Origin: Epiperipatus broadwayi
Taxonomy: Eukaryota > Onychophora > Udeonychophora > Euonychophora > Peripatidae
DNA length: 64,000 bases
Direction of reading: 5' to 3'
NCBI GenBank assembly: GCA_028023455.1
Contig: JAQFVV010000018.1
Location: 8,093,274 to 8,157,273 of the forward strand
The translations under genes and the position numbers were made by a program. Shown one piece after another: positions 9,445-21,819 of the stretch. A model generated the notes under the pieces. It saw nothing but the letters and a program-made list of their open reading frames with translations. It did not search any database and was not told where the DNA came from. Numbering within the stretch: the first letter of the stretch is position 1; each line of letters opens with the position of its first letter.

Positions 9445-11820
9445 TAGTTTTAAATTTAAACTAATTGTACTTTTAAAAATAAAAAGGGCAAAGTTACAAA
9501 AAAAAATCAAACTGCATTTAATTTTGCAAGTAACGACTTCAGATGATCACGTGACCAAATAATACAATCACAATTTTGATCATATTTAATCGAAGTACAA
9601 ATTATGCTAAAGAAAGTAATATCAAATTAAAATTGAAGAACTTGCAGTAAAATGTTATTTATCTTATGCTGATTATTAATTTTAATTGGCATGAGCTTAA
9701 TGTTATTGGAAAATTACCTTTTTTTAATCTTTTCTAATAGTGTTTAAGAAATAAAAAATATTGTCTAATAAGATTTTTCATATCAATTATCATTCAGTAA
9801 TCAACATTTGCAATTCATTATGCTGTAATATTTTTTACAATGTCTTAAAGGATTACTATGACAAAATCAATTATTCCAAGGTCTCTCAAAAATCCCAAAC
9901 AAATCAAAAAATGATCAAAAATAGGAAATTGTGAAAGCAATTGACTGATAAAGTAACATTTATTTTTCATTAAAAGATTCTATAATATGTAAAATAATAT
10001 AAGAAACGTTTATTCTTTATTTCTACTCAATATTTGAATAGCATTTGTACTCTGTAGATGATCTTGACTCATTCTCATGCATTTTATTAAGAACATCAAC
10101 AATTTTTGGCCTACTTGTTCCCTTTACCTTATTTACTTTAATGTCAATAAATATTATCGGGATTTAACTCTTTGTGACTCATTTAAGCCTTAACTTTTAT
10201 CAACTTCCATTACAAAAACACATCTGATTTTAGCCTGATCAAGTATTTATCTCTATGTATGGATTTATAGTCTTATTTTGAATCACTGCAGACAAAAATC
10301 AGTCTTCTAATTTACCTGTTAAATAACTTATTTCCTCTATCTTCCACTTTATAGATATAAATGTGTATAATATTTTTTATATAATAATGCATAGAATTTA
10401 ATAAATCACAGCCAATAACTTACCACTAATTAGGAAATTTTAAAATTCACTGTCCAAATTGATATGACACTTTAAAATTAATTTAAATAAGCATTGACTA
10501 ATGAGTCAACCCTACTACTTGTTCTTACATAGAATGTTTCTAGAGTTAATTTAGTCACTATTACTAAAGCACTTTTTAAAAAAATGATGCTGGATTTTAA
10601 AATATAAAAATATTCGTATTTTCATTATAATATACCACTATCACGTTTAAAATTTTTATCATTTTATTTTAAACATTGGTGTAAATGAAATAACTTTTAA
10701 ATACAAACACTCTATAGTTTTAAAAATAATTACCAGAAATAAAAAATTTGTATTCTATAGGTTAATTTACTCATGATTATTAACATTTATATAGAACTAT
10801 AAATTATATGATTTTATTAACTTGTTTTAATCTATATTGTGGGAAAATAACATATACATCAACATTGCATAGCCTTAAAGAATCCTAAATGACAAAATAG
10901 ATTTTATAGAAAATGTTTAGCTAGTTGCCTTTATTAAGGTAGAAGACTGTATGGAATTGATTCTTTCTTAATTTAATAGCTATATTGTTTAAAACAACCA
11001 AAATTGCTGAGTAGATGTAAATGAAATAAATAAAAGTTAACACATTTAAATACATTTATATGTCTTTGTATTACTGTGATTTTGTTTTTATTTCATTATT
11101 TAAAATAAATAACTTTCTAAAAAACCGTTAAAAATAAATAAGTAAGGAGGGGGGGGGTAATGAAGATGCGATCAATGTATTAAATATTGTAGAAATAAAA
11201 AAAAAATTTAATTGGGCATTTAAGTAGAATTTTTTGGAATGATGACCTAATTTTCATACAGTAATAAAATCCACCAAAACCCAAAAGAAGTTCGTGTAGA
11301 AATTTTTGAAAGGAAAAATATTTTGTCTGAATAACAGACTATTCAGAAGTCTTTGAAAAAGAACTAGAAAGTCAAAAAATGGCAGCAACGGTAAATTTAT
11401 TGTCTTGCATATATATATACAACACATTCACATTGTCGAATACATCCTCACTTCATAACATATTATTAAAATACAGTATCAAATTTACTCTATGGACTGA
11501 TAAACTATGATTTATAGATTCCATTTAGATACTTGAGTGTAATGTCAGAGATAATTAGCACAATAATACAAAATTATGCTAAAAATTAATTTATTTACTT
11601 ATTAAAATTGACCCGCAGACATCATTTGATATGATTTGTGTTTTTATAAGGATCATTTAATCTTATAACATTGAGATTACATTAACACTTTTTAATGTTA
11701 TAGTATTAATATATAAAATAAATTTTTCATCATTAATTTTTTGGATATTTTATAATATATTTCATTATTCAGATATGAATAAATTATTTAATTAGTTTGC
11801 TTCAGTTCATTAAAAAATAC
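9445..11820. other. Intergenic, no gene seen
   Basis: AT-rich noncoding sequence with homopolymer runs (for example a G run near 11150). At about 10020-10140 the minus strand reads KVKGTSRPKIVDVLNKMHENES before stops, possibly a decayed coding scrap of unknown family. Confidence 0.4.
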
Positions 11821-11829
11821 AACCTTTTA

Positions 11830-12355
11830 ATTATAGCTATGAAATAGATTAAAATTACTTTTTATTAAATAATAGAAATAAAAAAAATTATATTACATGC
11901 TTTTATTGACTGTGTTCTAAAAAAAAAAAATTGTTTCTTCAACCATATTTGAATTTTTAGATTTAACTTTGCATGAGGGGTCCAGAAATTAATTAAGTCA
12001 ATCCCTATTTTTTTAAAAGTAATAGATTTAAAAAAAAATTTTTGTATTAAATGCTTTTATTGACTGACCACTAAAAAAAATAAAATAATGATTTCTTCCA
12101 TGACAATTGGATTTTTTAGATTTAAATTGAAATAAAAACATGAAGGTGTTTAGAAATTAATTAAGTCAATCCCTATTTTTTATAACAAAGGATTGACTTA
12201 AATAATTTCTGGACTCCTCATGCTTTTACTTCAATTTAAATGTAAAAACTTCAATTGTGATTGAAGAAACAATTATTTTATTTCTTTTTAGTGCACAGTC
12301 AATTTTTAAAAGCATTTAATATAAAAGAAATTTTTATATCTATTACTTTCAAGTT
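11830..12355. repeat. MITE-like ~170-bp unit: two direct copies then one inverted copy
   Basis: A unit containing ATGCTTTTATTGACTG, a run of A, TTTCTTC, and GAAATTAATTAAGTCAATCC occurs at about 11830-11998 and 12005-12175. It then appears as its reverse complement at 12183-12355. Copies 2 and 3 face each other across a few bases and would form a hairpin with arms of about 170 bases. No coding capacity. Confidence 0.7.
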
Positions 12356-12689
12356 TTTAGTATTAAAACAGTAAATAAAAATGTAAAACTATATTATAAA
12401 TTGACTGAACACTTATAGTTGATATATATAACTGAATATTTAATTTAATTAAAATAAATATTTATTTTAGTTAAATTTAAAGTAACTATTTATAGATATG
12501 CATTATTTATAGTATATATTAATATATTCATATATATTATTATATTAATATATATTATTTATAATATATGTACTATCTACAAATAAATAGTCCAAATATA
12601 TTGAAAAAAAAAGCTTAAAAAAAATTAAAGATTGTGTAAAAGATGCAATTTGCTTAGTACAATTTATTTTTTTAAAACATACAATGAGA

Positions 12690-13990
12690 GTTGAGTTTTT
12701 TTTTGTTTCAAATTATTTATTTGTAATTTAATAAAAGGTGAAATTGTAAAGAATAAAAAAGGCATGCAGATTACTAATCCAGATAAACAAAAAAATCCAA
12801 AAGTACACAGATTACAATCAAGAAAACCATTAGGATATTATTTAAAGATGGCAGAAAGAATTCGTTAAAAAAAAAAAAACCTTGTGACAGAAAAAGAAAA
12901 TAAATGTATAAAATTATAAATCTACATGTCATGATAATAATAACATGTGCAAAAGTCTCAAAACTGGTTTGAGGTATAAAAAGAAGAAGACAACTTTGAT
13001 CTAGGTCTTTTATTTATCTTCTGGTTATAGGTTTTTAGAGTTGGAGTTTTCAGTGAGAATGACCTGTTACAGTGAGATGTGTCTGCATAGGAATACTACT
13101 CATTTGCTGAATGAAGTCATCACACAAGAATCAAAATGAAGCCTTGTGAACACTGTCTTTCATAATAAAAAGGTCATAGCAACCGAGCTTCTAGCTCCAG
13201 TGATGGAACAGACCAGAAATGTGAAGATGCTGGCAGGAGAAGCCAAATTACATTTCAATGAGTTCAGAATCCTACAAATCTACACAAACTTACCGGTAAG
13301 CTATTCTATTCATACTCTGATTGTGACTAAGGAACTATTTGTAATTTATAAGTTTATAATATAATCCTGATAGAGACATTCCCTGATTTATGAGAGACAT
13401 TTTTGATCCATGGATTATTTAAAGAGAGAACCGAGAAAAATAACTGTGTTGATTATGTAAAATGATTACCTGGATTAGCACGCATGTCCTTTCTAATTAA
13501 TAATAATAATTTATCATTAAATATTTTAATTGTATAATAAATATTTGCCTTTAAGATCACTTCCATCTGTACATTATTAATTTTAGTTATTTATTTTAGT
13601 AGTAAGACTTGAATGTATCAATTACCTTTGCTCATATGGTGATTATTTAAGACCTAGGAAAATTTCATTAACAAACTTTAAAATGAAACGAACTAAAATA
13701 TCTTTTTTTTTAAAGTAATTTTCTTTTTAATGTACGATATGTGATGCAATGTGATGGGTCAGTAAATTCTTGTACAATTCTGGTGCTCTTATTAAAATAA
13801 ATAAAAAGCTGATTCCGCTGGCAGTGTAAGTCATAATAATTAGTAGGCCAGTTAATCAGGGAATATAGCTATGTTTTTGGAAATAGGAACAAAATATTTT
13901 TCTTCTCCATAACTTGATTAACTTTCACTTGATAGTGTGTAAAAGAAGGCCGACCAGAACACGAAAACGTTACAATATTAATATATCAAT
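12690..13990 (+). repeat. 1.3-kb block A of a dispersed duplication, with exon-like splice signals
   Basis: This block is homologous along its length to 33450-34775. Shared landmarks are GGCATGCAGATTACTAATCC (12762), a segment ending CTTACCG|GTAAGC near 13293, GTGACTAA, TATAATCCTGATAGAGACATT, AGCTGATTCCGC and GTAGGCCAGTTAATCAGG. A pyrimidine tract ending in TAG at 13030 and the conserved GGTAAG would bound an exon of about 260 bases, but the reading frame is not conserved between the two copies. It may be an old duplicated noncoding exon or part of a transposable element. I do not recognise a product. Confidence 0.6.
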
Positions 13991-14339
13991 TCTTAATAAT
14001 TAAATATTTTATTCCAATTCAAATATGATCCTTATTACTTACTGATCCTTGTCTCTGTAAAGTGAAAGTTTTTATTTATTTGTTTTCATTCAGAAGTTCC
14101 AAAAAAAGATATGATACTGCCACATAATGGAGAAGGATTTGTGTGCATTCCAAATTGTTTTTAAGATTTTGTATGCTTAAGTAGGAAGCATTTTAGAATT
14201 TTTCTTTACTCAAAACATTGCAGGAAACCTATTTTAAATGTCATATTTATTTGCTCACTGACCATTGCAACTGTCTTTTTGACTTTACAAAGTGAAAACT
14301 TTTGTTTCATTTATTTTTACTCCTAAGCTCCAAGAAGTT

Positions 14340-14865
14340 TCACATCAAAATGTGTGAAATTTCATGTACCCATTTCTCTTTATTTCTGAAAGTAATTATT
14401 CTAACTGTTTTTTGATTGCATGTCTGGCTGCTTACTAACAAAAACTGTGCTTGTAAATTATGTCTTTATTAAATATAATAAATGTTTATTTTAAATTTTA
14501 ATTTGAGTTTTAATCAAATTGTTAAATTGAAACAAACTATCAAATAATATATATATATTCCTTGTACACATATTGCTTAAAACATTGTAGTTTTTTGATA
14601 TATTTGATATCAAAATATGTGAAAGTTCATCCATCCACTGCTCTTAATTTTTTTAAATAATTATTCTATATTTTTGTCAAACTGCATGATTAACTGCTTA
14701 CTAATGAAAACTGCTCTTGCATATTATGTTTTTATAAAGTATAATAAATGTCTATTTTAAATTTTAATTTAAGTTTTAATCAAATAAAATCATTAAATTG
14801 AAACAAACTACCAAACAAAAAATATTTTTTGTATGCATATTGCTTAAAACTGCTCTTTATTTCTG
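14340..14865. repeat. Tandem duplication, ~265-bp unit, two copies
   Basis: ATCAAAAT(A)TGTGAAA starts copies at 14344 and 14609. Both continue through CTGCTTACTAA, AATATAATAAATGT, TTAAATTTTAATTT and ATTGAAACAAACTA. Moderately diverged, noncoding. A shorter related segment may lie at 14040-14160. Confidence 0.7.
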
Positions 14866-15382
14866 TAATTAATTACCATAAGTAAATGAAAATGTTATTA
14901 AATTGGAAAAAAAATAATGCCCTCTTGGGATCATTATTTAAAACAAATGATGGTTCTAAAAATAATTGTTAATGACAGCAATACATGAAGTTATTGAATA
15001 TTTTTATATTTTCCCCACACTCTCTTCCATATCCATCAAACTAGTTGACATACTAAAAAGATGAGTGTTTCAAATGGATTATGCTAATTAAACTTGGTTG
15101 TATATCAATTTTGAAGTAATTCTATTGAATTCAAATATATTAAACCTCGATTTTAAAATTTTATTCTAATCTTGAAAAAGGTTAAAAGTTATCAAATAAA
15201 CAAATCAATTTTCCAAAATCAATAAAAGCATTTAATAATAATCAAAATATATTTTCACAAAAGAATGTATTAGAAAAAAATTAAAATATTTTTGATTTTA
15301 TAAAAAATTGTATTAAATAATTTGCAATTCATATATAAATTTTTGGTTAAGATTTTGTTTTCATTATGTATAAAAATATTCC

Positions 15383-15793
15383 ATGAAAATAAAATTCATT
15401 TTTATACAATATCTTTCTCGCCCCATGTTTTTTTTTACCCTTTCTATTTCTCATTTCTTTTTCTTTTTGTCTCTCAATTTATCAATGGCCAAACATATAG
15501 ATAGTGTACCAGTCGAAAATGTGTATCCATCTAACAAGACTCAAAATCTGAGCAAAATTACTTCATGTCCAATCATACCTGAGATACACAGGTCAGAAGC
15601 AATCATGGATTCTAACCTATTTATCTATTTCCAAATCTATAACACTATCAACAACATCTCCGGTGATACAGATGAATTCAATTCATTTCTGTCCTGGAGA
15701 CACAGTGGAGAAGCACAATATCTTATTGATGGTGGTGATGAACCTGCTCATTTGTGTGTGAAACCTCAAGTGACCCAATATAAGAGATATTAA
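15383..15793 (+). CDS. 136-codon open frame, unknown, doubtful
   Basis: An ATG at 15383 opens a frame of 136 codons; a second ATG at about 15485 gives a more ordinary composition. The first 35 residues are F/L/S-rich and read from a T-rich tract, which is more likely a pyrimidine tract than a signal peptide. The remainder has potential N-glycosylation sites and a polar C-terminus but no motif I recognise. There is no conserved neighbour. It may be part of a decayed element or a chance frame. Confidence 0.2.
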   Translation: MKIKFIFIQYLSRPMFFFTLSISHFFFFLSLNLSMAKHIDSVPVENVYPSNKTQNLSKITSCPIIPEIHRSEAIMDSNLFIYFQIYNTINNISGDTDEFNSFLSWRHSGEAQYLIDGGDEPAHLCVKPQVTQYKRY

Positions 15794-15799
15794 TTATAG

Positions 15800-18180
15800 A
15801 ATATCTTTAATTAAGCATAAAATAATAAGAGAATAAGAATGATTCAAACAACTGGATTATATAAATAAAGAAAGTGTAATTTAATATACAAGACAAAATT
15901 ATAATACAGATGTGGTTATCATTCATTTTGAATAACTAATTAGAATAACAGTGGTTATCATTATGAGAATTCATAATAATAAAATTTACAACTATAAAAT
16001 AAATACACATGTGTGAGTATGTTTAATCTCTGAATGTGGTTTATTTATATGCTAAACTAAATTAAATAAGCTTTTATAAAATAGATTTAAGAATAGAAAT
16101 GCTATTTAGAATCGAAATACAATTAGTGGAATGACCTAAATAAAATACACTTTAAGAGATTCAGACATAGTGTAATATGAACTGTAATTCAGTTAGTAAT
16201 CATACAACTCAAGATACAACTGAAATGATTCTGATCATACATAAACTATACAGGTATTGGTGTAATGCCAGATAATCATGGTTTCTGGTGCTTCCATTGT
16301 GCATTAAAAGATCACAATATTATTTGCGTTAAAATGATTTGAATATGCTAATGTGTGCATATTCAAATGAACAAATTTTATAATAAAAAAATATGCAAGT
16401 TATAATCTTAAAATAAATATTGAGTTTGTATACGCATTTGGAAATCACTTGCCCAGGGAACGAGCTTAATTCCAAGCTTGACTCGCAACATTCTAAATAC
16501 CAAAACTTAACGAGTAAAATGTAATTGGTTTAATGAACTCACAACATTATGATTTATACATTTATTTAGGCTTAATTTAAAATATTAAAAAATAATGGCA
16601 GTACTGCCATGAGACAGCAAATATAAAGTTCACGTCATTTCTGGCCGATAATGCTTCATCACTGATCTTTGATGAAGGAGGGTATGCCCGCTCTTCTGGT
16701 AATACTATACCTGGAGAGGAGAAAGGTATGAGAATGCACTGGGCTGGCTGTCCCAAAGTTATCCCACACAGAGCACCCGCTACCTTCCCAAATGTGTTCT
16801 AAGACACGATGAATGCCATACTAAAACATTTACGAATGAAGATAAGATTCGGAGTTTCCGGCGATCCCAGATCATGACAATGCAAATTTAAATTAAGTAA
16901 AGAAGCTGATCTATGCCAGCAATGCTAAGAAAAATAATACGTCACTAATGACATGTAATGCATTTAAATTAAAATATACAATATTAATGCCTATTACGCT
17001 CTAGGCGTTACACAGCTACATTTATTGCATTGTAAACTACAGAGTGGCTGTCATTACTAATGTTGAAAACATTATAAATAAATCTAAAATTGATAGCATT
17101 CTATAATACTAATAAGTTAACTTTTAATAAGTATAAACTGTGCAGCCTTACAGGGATCTGCCTTTAAACACATATAGCATTATTTAATCATTTCCCTTGA
17201 CTGAGAGAGTAGAGGCATTGTAATAATGATTTAACTTTAATTAAAAATATCCCTTGAATGATGGAATTTATGATACTAATATATATAACGATGCCCATGA
17301 GGCTGAGTAAGATTGGCATATATTTACACATTAAAATAAAATACACAACTAGAAAATAAATATATCTATCAAATTAATTCTACCGCACTAAACTAGAAAT
17401 AGAAATAAGAACGTGAAATGGGTTAAGACAATTACATAAAGATTTGATAGGGTTATAAAGAGTCATGATAAAAGGGTTAATTACGATATATAACTGGCAT
17501 CAGGTTACTATTGAAATAAATGTAGATAAAATACATTTCTCAGGATTAAACAGAGCTAATAAAGGAGTAAAACGAGTGAAACTGAATCTTTAAGGTGGTA
17601 GAGAAAAGTTGCCTTCCTCTGTGATAGCATGCCTACTTAAAAGATCCATTCTTCCATAAGCAATTTACCCTTGATTTATGAGAAATGGAGGTAGCATTCT
17701 ATTTGCAAATTATTTCAAAAGCATTATAAGGCAGCCCATTTTGTTAGTAGCTAAAGCATGGCATCATAGAGTGGAGATGATCCTGGAAAGATCGACAGAA
17801 GGCAGATGAAGTCCCTCTACTCATTGGTCATACTATTCAAATTTAAACTGGCATGGATTTGACTTAACCATTTATCCATTTTATGAGGGATTTAAAATCA
17901 ATCGCATTTAAGAGTCAACTAATCATAGTTATTATAATACTCACCACTATCTATTTATGTGCGGTACAGTTCATAAAATTCTCTCTGATGATGATACCCA
18001 ACCTACCAGGCACTTGAACAATGGCACACTGAGCATCCAGGATATAAATAAAGTTGCCAGATATGAAATTCATTTGCCCACCAGAAATCTGAATCCCGCT
18101 AAAAAAACTGTTAAATTTAATTTATTAATTTCCTACTAAAGGGCTAATAAAAATGCATTTTCCTGCTAAATAAAATAATG
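15800..18180. other. Probable decayed long repeat, family unknown
   Basis: Base composition is less AT-rich than the surroundings at 16440-16930 and 17570-18130. Phrases near 16700-16920 (GGAGAGGAGAAAGGTATGAG, CTATGCCAGCAATG) have partners near 21840-21960, suggesting two old copies of one element. No protein motif could be read on either strand. Confidence 0.35.
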
Positions 18181-18181
18181 A

Positions 18182-18284
18182 TTACATTTTGAAATAAAGT
18201 GACATTTCACAATATATTGGCATACCCCTACGTATCACTTTATGTACCCCCTGGGGTCTACATACCCTACTTTGGAGACTATTG
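18182..18284 (-). mobile_element. Possible hAT-type transposon end
   Basis: Read on the minus strand from 18284 the sequence begins CAATAGTCTCCAAAGTAGGG and continues GACCCCAGGGGGTACATAAAGT. The CAGTGGTCTCCAAA-like start with GACCCC...GGGGGTACxT blocks is the style of some animal hAT termini. No matching second end or 8-bp target duplication was found. Confidence 0.3.
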
Positions 18285-18419
18285 CTCTTTCGTGTGTGAA
18301 AAAAATATAATACTGTAATCGATGTTAAGGATGGATCCTTCCAACCTTTACTATATATATATAATCGACACAGGTATGGAGGTAAACGGTCCATTCTATT
18401 ATATTCAAACCACAATTTA

Positions 18420-20090
18420 AATTATTAAATATTTACTATTTTCATAATGTCTGAGTTCAAATTCAGCCAATAATAATAGTTAAAAAGATCAAAATACTCA
18501 CCGATTATGTCTTATTATATCTTATAATAGTATATTAAATCTTCTATATATAATGTAGATTTATCTTCTCAAAATATGTGCATGTTTCATAATATGAGAC
18601 TATAAAATCCGGTTGGGTACCTGGCTAAATTAAATACTATGTGATAATTCTCTTCCTCCACTATCCAATCTTCCATCATAGAGCATTATCTCAGAGTTCT
18701 AATATAGTTAAATTTGTACAATGTATATTTCAAATTTAAAAAATATTATCATATTAACTTAAAAAATACAAAATCAGATATAATAAAAAATAATATAATA
18801 ATATTTATTTCAGACTTTAAAACAAATTACGAACTTTAATAAATAACAATACACTTAATAAATAACAATAATATATTCAAATAAAAATCATATAGCTTTC
18901 GTATCCTTAATAATTTGTAATTAAAAAAATACATACTATTTTCAAAGGTGATTAAAATCAAAATAATATTTTCTCTTCCTATCTAAGACAAACATAATTA
19001 ATAAATTTCAGGAAATAAACATATGTGTGTGTCTGTAAATAAGTACAAAATATTAAATGTAATATGTATGTGTCTTGACTACATTTAAGGAAATCAATTT
19101 ATCTTAAGCTTTGGCCGAACTTATAATTTACTTTTATTAATAAAAAAAAATCAATAAACGTGTTTAATAAATTCTAGTAAGGTTATCTCACCATTAATCT
19201 TTAAAATATTGTTTCATACATAAGTATATTCACAAATAATATATATATAAACAAAGTAAACATAACTCACTAATCTGAACTCAAGGCATTTTAGGGATAA
19301 TAATGGCAAACTTTGGTTAATGACTCATTCCCTTTTTAATGGCTTAAAATCTCTAAATATTTTAAATAACTTTTATTCATTTCAGTAATAAGTATATGGA
19401 TAGACCTTCTTCCCCATACAATGCAGGATCTCATTTCATTAAGATCCACTTAAGAAACCATGTATTTCTTGGACCATATATTTTATATTTTAATCCATAA
19501 GACTCTTTATGAACTAAAAGAATTATATAATTATAATATAAATATTATTTAAAATATTAGTAAATAAAATTAATATCAATAATAATAATTGCCAAAATAC
19601 ATGTTTAAAATTAAAACACAATCGCATAACATTTATCAAATGCAAACAATTATTAAATTTAAATGAATATATTAACATAGCACATTACTATCTATCTATT
19701 TCTAAATATACCGTGTGCGGCAAAATTATTAGGATTAAATAATCTTATATTAATATACTTTTGATCGACCAGATGACTTTATTTGAATTTGAAAGTTAAA
19801 AAACAAATCACATTTTTTTTATTTAAAAATATATGTCCATTAAACATATAAAAAATTGTTTGTGTATTTGTTTGTTTGTATTTTCAAATAAAATAATAAA
19901 CAGTTCTTTTTTTATATAACATAAGAAGCCCTTTTTCTCTGGTAGTTAATTTCTGGTGATTTTGATAATGATTATAAGTAGATACATTGACGAGAGGACA
20001 TAGTTCCATTATAAATTGCTAAGATTTTTTTTTATATATCTAATAAAACAGTCAATTGATGCATGGCAAATAATTAATTATTTTCAAAAA
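18420..20090. other. Intergenic, no gene seen
   Basis: Very AT-rich sequence with short microsatellites. Nothing recognisable on either strand. Confidence 0.5.
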
Positions 20091-20149
20091 TTAGTATTAA
20101 ATATTTAAATACAAGTATATTATCTATACTGAACTTCATGTAATTTAGA

Positions 20150-20300
20150 AGGAATTTGAACTCAGACTTTCAAGCTTCCTACAGCTATCCACTCCACCTT
20201 ATATCACATATGTGTGAAAAAAATAAATGCTTTCCAATATGATATTTTGTGCTGAACCAGCACTCATCAGTTAGTTCAGATCATCAACCAGATGTACATA
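20150..20300 (-). mobile_element. Short retroposon with hammerhead-like fold and tRNA-like box B, copy 1
   Basis: Read on the minus strand: GATGATCTGAACTAA, CTGATGAG, a 5-bp hairpin TGCTG-GTT-CAGCA, C, AAAA, ATATCATA, TTGG, and then a tRNA-like tail GTGGATAGCTGTAGG...GTCTGAGTTCAAATTCC. The last part resembles compressed pol III boxes A and B. A second copy lies at 23688-23850 on the plus strand. Ribozyme plus pol III-like promoter resembles the layout of the schistosome Sm-alpha retroposon. The base corresponding to G12 of the catalytic core is A in both copies. Confidence 0.55.
20234..20286 (-). ncRNA. Hammerhead-like fold (G12 replaced by A)
   Basis: Stem I CTAA/TTGG, complete CTGATGA, closing pair G-C and stem II TGCTG/CAGCA with loop GTT, then AAAA where GAAA is expected, minimal stem III AT/AT and A at the cleavage position. 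G12 is part of the catalytic centre, so the copy should be inactive as written. Confidence 0.5.
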
Positions 20301-20319
20301 TAATCAGTGTTCAGTTTAC

Positions 20320-20783
20320 TTCATATTTTAATGGGCAGACTTCAATCTTCTCCATTCTAATTCTTCAGCCTACCATATCATTAAAAATTATGGAATGCTC
20401 AAGGGCTTTGTTAAGCAATATTGTTATTACACCCATGTTGGCTTTAAGTCACTCTGACTCCTCACATATAGTACCTTAATATGACCATTTAAATACACAG
20501 AAGAGAGATGGGCAGAATAGAGATTAAATATGCAATATTTAAATTCAAGTATATTATCTTAACTTAATGTAACTTAGCCCATCCCTCTTTTGTGTATTTA
20601 TATGGACATATTAAGGTCCTATATATGAGGGTTCAGAGTGACTTGAAGTCAACATGAGTATAACAACAATATTGGCATCAACAAGGATTTTCAGCATCTC
20701 TTCATCAGATTTTCATTGATATGTATGACTGAGGAGTTGGAAGGTAGAGAAAATTGAAGCCTGTATATTAAAGTATGAGAATT

Positions 20784-20790
<7 letters not shown>
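20320..20790. repeat. Foldback element, arms of about 200 bases
   Basis: The left arm (about 20320-20516) and right arm (about 20576-20790) are imperfect reverse complements. Examples are GGTA(G)GCTGAAGAAT against ATGACTGAGGAGTTGG, TAAGTCACTCTGA against TCAGAGTGACTTGA, and GAGAGATGGGC against GCCCATCCCTC. The spacer shares a direct repeat (CAAGTATATTATCT) with 20110-20124. The short plus-strand frame inside the left arm is not a gene. Confidence 0.7.

Positions 20791-20831
<41 letters not shown>
20786..20831. repeat. (TA)n microsatellite
   Basis: Uninterrupted TA tract that ends in ATTGTACC, similar to the ATTGTAACC following TA tracts at 29166 and 32636. Confidence 0.92.
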
Positions 20832-20834
<3 letters not shown>

Positions 20835-21640
20835 ACCAGTCAATAAACCACCACCTCAACTGCAAGTAGGATCCAAACTCAGCTGAACCAAACTGAATTC
20901 AAACCCCACTCATCAGCTCAGATTAGTAGAAATCTAAATTGAAGGCACAGTGCTATGCGCCAAGAAACTAGCTCAACAGTTGGTGAGGATTAGAGACCCC
21001 TGAACTGACACTAATATTGGATAATTAATTAACTAAATATAATTTTAAATTGAATCATATGTATATGTTCAGGTTGCCAACACAGACAGCAAGCATTAAC
21101 ATTAAATTAATTATTGAATAAGAGAATTAAGAAACTAAGAAACCAAGTGTGTTTAGAAAATATTTAATAATAATAGTTTGTTTTGTTTGAATTTTAAATA
21201 ATGATTATATTAATCACCTCTAGCCTTTAACATAGTTTATAATTATAATAAGAGTGGCAGTCCTTATTATATGCCAATGAGTATTACGCAATATTTGAAA
21301 GTCTATATGTCTATGCCCCCAACAAAAAAATAAAGGCAGATAAAGATATCAGTGGTGATGGAAATTATTATTCTAATTTTATTACGATTGTGTGTGACAT
21401 TTATTTTCACATTTGCAAATCCATTCATGAAGAGCAAGATACATATTTAGGGCAGAACTTTAATCTTTATTGGAAAACTTATTTACTGTGAGATAACTGA
21501 TAATTTGTTTGACTTTAATTGACATCACTTCATCACAAATTACGAGCATCAGAGCGGGCTTTACCTGAACAGAGAGGCAACAGTGCTGATGAATTATGAG
21601 CTATAAAATGAAATTGAAAGACAATAGCTGGTCAATGATC
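20832..21640. other. Intergenic, possible tRNA-like SINE scrap at 20860-20990
   Basis: On the minus strand 20860-20990 contains box B-like phrases (GAGTTTGGATCC, GGGGTTTGAATTC) and a CTGATGAG without a following GAAA. It may be an eroded short retroposon. The rest is featureless. Confidence 0.3.
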
Positions 21641-21647
21641 TAAGTCC

Positions 21648-21815
21648 TATGGTGGCTTGCATTTCACAAGTCTTACTGCCCTTTAAGGAGAGGTGATTTA
21701 AAAGTAGTATGGTGGCTTGTATTTGACAAGTCTTATGCCCTTTAAGAAGAGGTGATTTAAAAGTAGTATGGTGGCTTGTATTTGACAAGTCTTATGCCCT
21801 TTAAGTAGATGTGGA
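21648..21815. repeat. 60-bp tandem repeat, about 2.7 copies
   Basis: TATGGTGGCTTG recurs at 21648, 21708 and 21767, each followed by a CAAGTCTTA(T)GCCCTTTAAG segment and then AGGTGATTTAAAAGTAG in the first two. The copies are highly similar. Overlapping short open frames on the minus strand are produced by the repeat. Confidence 0.9.
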
Positions 21816-21819
21816 ACAT

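Noticed and set aside
20900-20925. CTGATGAG on the minus strand as a third hammerhead
   Set aside because: No GAAA and no stem I partner nearby; more like a tRNA-SINE scrap.
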